64,000 nucleotides of DNA from Streptomyces sp. R44. GTDB taxonomy: Bacteria > Actinomycetota > Actinomycetes > Streptomycetales > Streptomycetaceae. How positions within the stretch are numbered: position 1 is the first letter of the stretch; each line of letters starts with the position of its first letter. Shown here piece by piece: positions 58,861 to 64,000 of the stretch. Under the pieces are notes generated by a model, which saw only the letters and a list, made by a program, of their open reading frames with translations, had not been told where the DNA came from and made no database searches. The position numbers and the translations under genes were made by a program. The DNA lies in contig NZ_CP163444.1 in the NCBI RefSeq assembly GCF_041053105.1, positions 4,216,001-4,280,000 on the forward strand. Reading direction: 5' to 3'.

Positions 58861-60249
58861 CTACGCCCAGGTGATGAGCCTCTTCGGGTTCTCCAGGATC
58901 GCGGCGACGTCCGCCAGGAACTTGGAGCCGAGCTCGCCGTCGACCAGGCGGTGGTCGAAGGAGAGGGCCAGCGTGGTGACCTGACGCGGCTTCACCTTGC
59001 CCTTGTGGACCCACGGCTGGAGCTTGATGGCACCGACCGCGAGGATCGCGGACTCGCCGGGGTTCAGGATGGGCGTACCGGTGTCGACGCCGAAGACGCC
59101 GACGTTGGTGATGGTGAAGGTGCCGCCCTGCATCGCCGCCGGGGTCGTCTTGCCCTCGCGGGCGGTGGCGACGAGCTCGCTCAGGGACTGCGAGAGCTGG
59201 GGCAGGGTCTGGGCGTGCGCGTCCTTGATGTTCGGCACGATCAGACCGCGCGGGGTGGCCGCGGCGATGCCCAGGTTCACGTAGTGCTTGAGGACGATCT
59301 CCTGCGCCGCCTCGTCCCAGGCCGCGTTGATGTCCGGGTTGCGCTTGGCCGCGACCAGGACGGCCTTGGCGATGAGGAGGAGCGGGTTGACCCGCAGGCC
59401 CGCCATGTCCTTGTCGGACTTGAGCTCCTCGACCAGCTTCATCGTGCGCGTGATGTCGAAGGTCACGAACTCGGTGACGTGCGGCGCGGTGAAGGCCGAG
59501 CCGACCATCGCCGCCGCCGTGGCCTTCCGTACGCCCTTGATGGGGATACGGGTCTCCCGGGCGTCCGACGGGACGGCGGGGGCCGCCTGGACCGGAGCCG
59601 CGACCGGCGCGGGGGCCGCCACGGGGGCCGGGGCCTCGACGACCGGAGCGGGCGCCGGGGCGGCCGCGCGGTGGACGTCCTCGCGGGTGATGATCCCGTC
59701 CGGGCCGGTCGGGGTGACCGACGCCAGGTCGACGCCGAGGTCCTTGGCGAGCTTGCGCACCGGCGGCTTGGCCAGCGGGCGGGCGCCCGCGGGGGCGTGA
59801 CCGTTCAGCTGCTCGGGGACCACCGGGGCGGCCTGGGCGGCGGCCGGAGCGGCCGCCGTCCTGCGGGCCCGGCGCTTCGTGGAGCTCGCGGCCACGCCGT
59901 AGCCGACGAGGACCGGCTGGCGGCCCTCCGGCTCCGGCTCGGCCACCGGCTCCTGCGCGGGGGCGGCGGCCACGGCCGGCGCCGCCGGCGCCTCGGGCTC
60001 GGCGCCGCCGCCGACGTTCACCGAGATGATGACCTGGCCGACGTCGACCGTCGTGCCCTCGGGGAACAGCAGCTCGTGGACCGTGCCGTCGAAGGGGATC
60101 GGCAGCTCGACCGCGGCCTTGGCGGTCTCGACCTCGCAGACGACCTGCCCGTCGGTGACGGTGTCACCGGGCTGGACGTACCACTTGAGGATCTCGGCCT
60201 CGGTCAGGCCCTCGCCCACGTCGGGCATCTTGAATTCGCGGATCGTCAT
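58861..60249 (-). CDS. bkdC: 2-oxoacid dehydrogenase E2 (dihydrolipoamide acyltransferase)
   Basis: A 462-residue E2. One lipoyl domain at 1-80 (GDTVTDGQVVCEVETAKAAV with the lipoylated Lys in ETAKA), an Ala/Pro linker, a peripheral-subunit domain at 165-205 (PPVRKLAKDLGVDLASVTPTGPDGIITREDV), and a catalytic domain at 235-460 with ALSFDHRLVDGELGSKFLADV (His and Asp of HxxxDG). It transfers the acyl group to CoA. It is the last gene of the three-gene bkd-like operon, 13 bp after E1-beta. Confidence 0.93.
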   Translation of the reverse strand: MTIREFKMPDVGEGLTEAEILKWYVQPGDTVTDGQVVCEVETAKAAVELPIPFDGTVHELLFPEGTTVDVGQVIISVNVGGGAEPEAPAAPAVAAAPAQEPVAEPEPEGRQPVLVGYGVAASSTKRRARRTAAAPAAAQAAPVVPEQLNGHAPAGARPLAKPPVRKLAKDLGVDLASVTPTGPDGIITREDVHRAAAPAPAPVVEAPAPVAAPAPVAAPVQAAPAVPSDARETRIPIKGVRKATAAAMVGSAFTAPHVTEFVTFDITRTMKLVEELKSDKDMAGLRVNPLLLIAKAVLVAAKRNPDINAAWDEAAQEIVLKHYVNLGIAAATPRGLIVPNIKDAHAQTLPQLSQSLSELVATAREGKTTPAAMQGGTFTITNVGVFGVDTGTPILNPGESAILAVGAIKLQPWVHKGKVKPRQVTTLALSFDHRLVDGELGSKFLADVAAILENPKRLITWA

Positions 60250-60262
60250 GGTCGTGCTCTCC

Positions 60263-61243
60263 TCAGTACGCCAGCGAGCGGTCGACGGCGTCGAGCACGC
60301 GGTCCAGGCCCGGCAGGTACTCCTCCTCCAGGCGCGCCGGCGGGTACGGCGCGTGGTAGCCGCCGACCCGCAGGACGGGGGCCTCCAGGTGGTAGAAGCA
60401 GCGCTCGGTGATCCGGGCGGCGATCTCCGCGCCGGAGCCGAAGAACACCGGGGCCTCGTGGACGACCACCAGGCGGCGGGTCTTCTCGACCGAGGCCTGG
60501 ATGGTGTCGAAGTCGAGCGGCGAGATCGAGCGCAGGTCCACGACCTCGACCGACTTGCCCTCCTCGGCCGCGACGGCGGCCGCCTCGAGACAGGTCTTCA
60601 CCATCGGGCCGTAGGCGACGAGGGTGAGGTCCGTGCCCTCGCGGGCGACGCGGGCCTTGTGCAGCTCGCCGGGGATGGCCTCGGTGTCGACCTCGCCCTT
60701 GTCCCAGTAACGGCGCTTGGGCTCGAAGAAGATGACCGGGTCGTCGCTCTGGATCGCCTGCTGGAGCATCCAGTAGGCGTCGGAGGAGTTCGCCGGGGTG
60801 ACGACCTTGAGGCCCGCGACGTGCGCGAAGAGCGACTCGGGGGACTCGGAGTGGTGCTCGACGGCGCCGATGCCGCCGCCGTACGGGATGCGGATGACGA
60901 CCGGCATCTTCACCGTGCCGAGCGAACGGGCCCGCATCTTCGCCAGCTGGGTGACGATCTGGTCGTACGCCGGGAAGACGAAGCCGTCGAACTGGATCTC
61001 CACGACCGGCCGGTAGCCGCGCAGGGCGAGGCCGATCGCGGTGCCGACGATGCCGGACTCGGCGAGCGGGGTGTCGACCACCCGGTCCTCGCCGAAGTCC
61101 TTCTGCAGACCGTCGGTGATCCGGAAGACACCGCCGAGCTTGCCGACGTCCAGGCCCATGATGACGACCTTCGGGTCGGTCTCCAGGGCCTTGCGCAGCG
61201 ACTCGTTGAGCGCCTTCGCGAGGGGAAGGTTCTGAACAGCCAT
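60263..61243 (-). CDS. bkdB: 2-oxoacid dehydrogenase E1 beta subunit
   Basis: A 326-residue E1-beta. VVIMGLDVGKLGGVFRITDGL near 30, DTPLAESGIVGTAIGLALRGYRPVVEIQF near 60 and MPVVIRIPYGGGIGAVEHHSESPES near 110 are the TPP-pyrimidine and potassium-binding segments of the branched-chain/pyruvate E1-beta type. It pairs with the E1-alpha gene 2 bp upstream. The reaction is decarboxylation of a 2-oxoacid; substrate choice cannot be read from sequence. Confidence 0.94.
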   Translation of the reverse strand: MAVQNLPLAKALNESLRKALETDPKVVIMGLDVGKLGGVFRITDGLQKDFGEDRVVDTPLAESGIVGTAIGLALRGYRPVVEIQFDGFVFPAYDQIVTQLAKMRARSLGTVKMPVVIRIPYGGGIGAVEHHSESPESLFAHVAGLKVVTPANSSDAYWMLQQAIQSDDPVIFFEPKRRYWDKGEVDTEAIPGELHKARVAREGTDLTLVAYGPMVKTCLEAAAVAAEEGKSVEVVDLRSISPLDFDTIQASVEKTRRLVVVHEAPVFFGSGAEIAARITERCFYHLEAPVLRVGGYHAPYPPARLEEEYLPGLDRVLDAVDRSLAY

Positions 61244-61245
61244 GA

Positions 61246-62436
61246 TTACTCGGCCTCTCCGCCCTCGAAGGACGCCTGGTAGGCGGCGTACTGCGCGCGC
61301 TCCTCGTCGACGAGCGCGTGCCCGTCCGCGTACGTGTGGTCGAACATCGCCATGTGCTCCGGGACGGGCATGGCGCGGACGACCTCACGGACGCTCTTGC
61401 CGAGGGCCTCGCTCTCGGCCTCCAGCGCCTCGAAGAAGGCCGCGTCGGCGTGGCCCTCGTTCTCCAGGTACACCTTGAGGCGCAGGATCGGGTCCTTGGC
61501 CTCCCAGGCCTCGCGCTCCGCGTCGCGGCGGTAGCGCGTCGGGTCGTCGGAGGTGGTGTGGGCGGCCATCCGGTAGGTGAAGGCCTCGATGAGCGTCGGG
61601 CCCTCGCCGCGGCGGGCGCGCTCCAGGGCGGAGCGGGTCACGGCCAGGCAGGCCAGGACGTCGTTGCCGTCGACGCGGACGCCGGGGAAGCCGAAGCCGC
61701 GGGCGCGCTGGTAGAGCGGGACGCGGGTCTGCTTCTCGATGGGCTCGGAGATGGCCCACTGGTTGTTCTGGCAGAAGAAGACGACCGGGGCGTTGTAGAC
61801 CGCGGAGAACACGAACGACTCGTTGACGTCGCCCTGGCTGGAGGCGCCGTCGCCGAAGTACGCGAGCACGGCGGAGTCCGCGCCGTCCTTGGCGATGCCC
61901 ATGGCATAGCCGGTGGCGTGCAGGGTCTGCGAGCCGAGGACGATCGTGTACAGGTGGAAATTGTTGCTGCTGGGGTCCCACCCGCCGTTGTTCACGCCGC
62001 GGAACATTCCCAGCAGATTCGTCGGGTCGACCCCGCGGCACCAGGCGACGCCGTGCTCGCGGTAGGTCGGGAAGACGTAGTCGTCGTCGCGCAGGGCCCG
62101 GCCGGAACCGATCTGTGCGGCCTCCTGGCCGAGCAGCGAGGCCCACAGGCCCAGCTCGCCCTGACGCTGCAGGGCGGTCGCCTCGGCGTCGAAGCGGCGG
62201 GTGAGGACCATGTCGCGGTAGAGACCGCGCAGCTCCTCGGCGCTCAGATCGATGTCGTAGTCGGGGTGCTGGACGCGCTCCCCTTCGGGCGTCAGCAGCT
62301 GAACGAGCTCGGGCTCCGAGGCCGTGGCAGGCTTCGTGGTCGCCTTCTTGGTGGTGCTCGTGCTCGCGCTTGCGGTGCGCTTGGTGCCGCTGCTGCGTCG
62401 CGTCGTCTTGCGCGCGGCAGTGCTCTCCACGGTCAC
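61246..62436 (-). CDS. bkdA: 2-oxoacid dehydrogenase E1 alpha subunit
   Basis: A 396-residue E1-alpha. Residues 1-45 are an unusual Thr/Lys/Ala/Ser-rich tail (ARKTTRRSSGTKRTASASTS). The TPP motif is AYFGDGASSQGDVNESFVFSAVYNAPVVFFCQNN near 200 (GDG...NN) and the regulatory/interaction segment TYRMAAHTTSDDPTRYR near 295. GTG 62436 follows GGAGGAG. Automatic annotation may call it pyruvate dehydrogenase pdhA; the linked beta and E2 genes suit the branched-chain complex that supplies fatty acid primers. Confidence 0.92.
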   Translation of the reverse strand: MTVESTAARKTTRRSSGTKRTASASTSTTKKATTKPATASEPELVQLLTPEGERVQHPDYDIDLSAEELRGLYRDMVLTRRFDAEATALQRQGELGLWASLLGQEAAQIGSGRALRDDDYVFPTYREHGVAWCRGVDPTNLLGMFRGVNNGGWDPSSNNFHLYTIVLGSQTLHATGYAMGIAKDGADSAVLAYFGDGASSQGDVNESFVFSAVYNAPVVFFCQNNQWAISEPIEKQTRVPLYQRARGFGFPGVRVDGNDVLACLAVTRSALERARRGEGPTLIEAFTYRMAAHTTSDDPTRYRRDAEREAWEAKDPILRLKVYLENEGHADAAFFEALEAESEALGKSVREVVRAMPVPEHMAMFDHTYADGHALVDEERAQYAAYQASFEGGEAE

Positions 62437-62775
62437 GTGCGTGCTCCTCCGTCGGTCCGGCCCCCGGGTTCGCCGGTGAGGCCAGTGCGGCTCCGCCTTG
62501 TCCGTACCTTCGCACGGGGTGGGTGCGACGCGGCCGGAGTGGGGCGTGACAGGTGCTCCGGCGAGCGCCGTCATAGGCACGTTACCCATTACGCGGCATT
62601 CCCGCGAAACCCCACTTGACCTGCGATTTTGCTTGGATTTCCAAGTAAATCGAGAAATGGGGGAAGCGCTGCTGGTCAGCGGCATGGACAACGACCCGAC
62701 GCCGTCGTCGGAACACCCGGGAGGTTATCCCGCGCACCCCGGGCGCCGGAAGACCCAATATGTGAGACTGACCGC
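62437..62775. promoter_or_regulatory. Divergent regulatory region of bkdABC and the response regulator
   Basis: This 339-bp gap holds an AT-rich palindrome CTTGGATTTCCAAG (62632-62645) within GATTTTG...AAATC, a likely repressor site (Lrp- or other). On the plus strand GAGACT (62764-62769) lies 6 bp before the GTG at 62776, a leaderless -10 for the regulator gene. No clear gene of its own. Confidence 0.5.
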
Positions 62776-63435
62776 GTGCGCGAAGAAGGAAAAATCCGGG
62801 TATTTCTGCTGGACGACCACGAAGTCGTGCGGCGCGGCGTCCACGAGCTGCTCTCCGTGGAGGACGACATCGAGGTGGTCGGCGAGGCCGGCACGGCGGC
62901 GGACGCGCTGGTCAGGATCCCCGCGACCCGCCCCGACGTCGCCGTGCTCGACGTGCGACTGCCGGACGGCAGCGGAGTGGAGGTGTGCCGGGAGATCCGC
63001 TCGCAGGACGAGTCGATCAAGTGCCTGATGCTGACCTCGTACGCGGACGACGAGGCGCTCTTCGACGCGATCATGGCCGGGGCCTCGGGTTATGTGCTCA
63101 AGGCGATCCGGGGGAACGAACTCCTCAACGCCGTGCGGGACGTGGCGGCCGGCAAGTCCCTGCTCGACCCGGTGGCCACCGCCCGGGTCCTGGAGCGGCT
63201 GCGCGACGGCAACAACCCGAAGCGCGACGACAAGCTCGCCAACCTGACGGAGCAGGAGCGGAAGATCCTGGACCTGATCGGCGAGGGCCTGACCAACCGG
63301 GTCATCGGCGAGCGCCTCCACCTCGCGGAGAAGACCATCAAGAACTACGTCTCCAGCCTGCTGTCGAAGCTGGGCATGGAGCGGCGCTCGCAGGCCGCGG
63401 CGTACGTGGCGAGGCTCCAGGCCGAGCGTCACTGA
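62776..63435 (+). CDS. DevR/DosR-like NarL-family response regulator
   Basis: A 219-residue regulator without an adjacent kinase. The receiver has FLLDDHEVVRRGVHELL at the start, the phosphoacceptor in VAVLDVRLPDGSGVEVCREI (Asp near 58), Thr in LMLTSYADDE and Lys in YVLKAIRGNEL. The LuxR helix-turn-helix is at 150-215 (LTEQERKILDLIGEGLTNRVIGERLHLAEKTIKNYVSSLLSKLGMERRSQAAAY). This is very close to mycobacterial DevR in both halves. The next gene has a DevR-type box. GTG start, leaderless. Confidence 0.92.
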   Translation: MREEGKIRVFLLDDHEVVRRGVHELLSVEDDIEVVGEAGTAADALVRIPATRPDVAVLDVRLPDGSGVEVCREIRSQDESIKCLMLTSYADDEALFDAIMAGASGYVLKAIRGNELLNAVRDVAAGKSLLDPVATARVLERLRDGNNPKRDDKLANLTEQERKILDLIGEGLTNRVIGERLHLAEKTIKNYVSSLLSKLGMERRSQAAAYVARLQAERH

Positions 63436-63492
63436 GGAGCCGGCCGGCCCCGGTCCCACCCGTACGGGCCAGGCCGGGGCCGACGGCCCGGT

Positions 63493-63512
63493 TTCGGGAC
63501 CTACGTCCCCGT
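63493..63512. promoter_or_regulatory. DevR/DosR-type box
   Basis: TTCGGGACCTACGTCCCCGT matches 16 of 20 positions of the mycobacterial DevR consensus, including both GGGAC/GTCCC half-sites with the 4-bp spacer. It lies 58 bp upstream of the PPOX start codon. Confidence 0.6.
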
Positions 63513-63569
63513 CGAACCGGGGCAGGGGCCCCTTTTCCGACACGGTGCCGGTGGCGGAGAGTGGAGACC

Positions 63570-64000
63570 ATGTCCACCGACGAGATCCGCGCCATCGAGT
63601 TGCTCAGCCGTGTGTCGTACGGCCGGGTGGCGACGAGCATGCGGGCGATGCCGTTCGTCGCCCCCGCCCGCCACATCGTGGCCGAAGGCCGTGTCCTGCT
63701 CCGGATGCACCGGGGTCTCGGCTACCACCGCGCGTGCAACGGCAGCGTCGTCGCGTACGGTGCGGACAACTGCGACTCCGGCGCCGAGCGCATCTGGTCC
63801 GTGCAGTTCACCGGCACCGCGGAGATCGTCGAGCCGACGGAGGAGGAGCTGGCGGCCTTCGGCCCCGAGCCGGTGCGGGTGGACGGCGAGCCCTTCACCC
63901 CGGTGTTCATGCGGATCGAACCGCAGTTCGTGACGGTCCACGAGCTCGACTACAGCGGGCAGCCGGAATCCCACCCCGAGGCCCCTTCCGACGACCGCCC
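63570..64000 (+). CDS. Pyridoxamine 5'-phosphate oxidase-like flavin-binding protein (3' end cut)
   Basis: 143 residues are visible before the window ends; the frame is still open. MSTDEIRAIELLSRVSYGRV, then VAPARHIVAEGRVLLRMHRG, VVAYGADNCDSGAERIWSVQ and FTGTAEIVEPTEEELAAF are the split-barrel pattern of FMN/F420-binding PPOX proteins. Such genes belong to DosR-type hypoxia regulons in actinobacteria, and the upstream box agrees. It follows the response regulator by 134 bp. Confidence 0.85.
   Translation, partial: MSTDEIRAIELLSRVSYGRVATSMRAMPFVAPARHIVAEGRVLLRMHRGLGYHRACNGSVVAYGADNCDSGAERIWSVQFTGTAEIVEPTEEELAAFGPEPVRVDGEPFTPVFMRIEPQFVTVHELDYSGQPESHPEAPSDDR

Noticed and set aside
1..64000. CRISPR array or tRNA/rRNA genes
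   Set aside because: No regularly spaced direct repeats with unique spacers and no cloverleaf or rRNA motif was seen in the intergenic regions I checked by eye.

Overview
The window is high-GC actinobacterial DNA, almost certainly from a Streptomyces. Support comes from the strong G/C third-position bias, the many leaderless start codons sitting 6-7 nt after a TAnnnT -10 box, the lineage-restricted small genes (24-aa bL37, DUF6126, DUF2630, DUF7144), PhoX with a PHO box, a SpoIIE-type PAS-GAF-PP2C-ATPase protein and a perfect parS site (GTTTCACGTGAAAC). From memory, the metG / aspS / SpoIIE-like / bkd / response-regulator order resembles the oriC-proximal core of S. coelicolor (SCO3792 to SCO3818), and the parS site agrees with that.

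Layout. 1-9.4 kb: part of an anaerobic-type cobalamin cluster: cobJ (5' end missing), cobK and cbiD divergent with 12 bp between start codons, and cobL-cobM overlapping by 4 bp. It is interleaved with a secreted PA14/fibronectin protein, a GNAT enzyme and the tiny bL37 gene. A TnpB-only (IS1341-type) element sits directly in front of cobL. 9.5-21.4 kb: flavin monooxygenase/FMN reductase pair, universal stress protein, VOC protein, a MocR regulator divergent from an alpha/beta hydrolase, small membrane and lipoproteins, a FUSC-family protein and an APC permease. 21.4-27.1 kb: PhoX, a VWA protein with a duplicated Ala/Glu-rich linker, and an OmpR-type two-component system whose receiver domain carries an in-frame repeat insertion. 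27.2-34.4 kb: metG, DoxX protein, an EF-Tu-domain-2-like protein, aspS and the SpoIIE-like phosphatase. 34.8-46.2 kb: metabolic genes, including MBL hydrolase, AI-2E-type exporter, pirin, SseB-like protein, acyl-CoA dehydrogenase, M18 aminopeptidase, thioredoxin-NHL protein, LURP-one protein and a trans-sulfuration enzyme. 46.2-53.4 kb: a second MocR regulator, a double SMI1/KNR4 protein, nitrilase, MDMPI protein and a GntR-MFS operon. 53.5-58.7 kb: a polymorphic RHS toxin with a nuclease-like tip and a candidate immunity gene directly behind it. 58.8-64 kb: terminator and parS, the bkdABC (2-oxoacid dehydrogenase) operon, and a DevR/DosR-like regulator followed by a flavin-binding PPOX gene that carries a DevR-type box.

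Three intergenic copies of a 200-280 bp three-hairpin repeat (12150, 16345, 34431) each start a few bases after a stop codon, and two of them have tandemly multiplied ends. A 169-bp MITE with perfect 20-bp inverted ends supplies the stop codon of a neighbouring gene. Shorter repeats are inserted in frame in the FUSC protein, the response regulator and a MocR regulator. These repeats, the TnpB element at cobL, the toxin tip and the DevR-type box are the least ordinary parts of the window.
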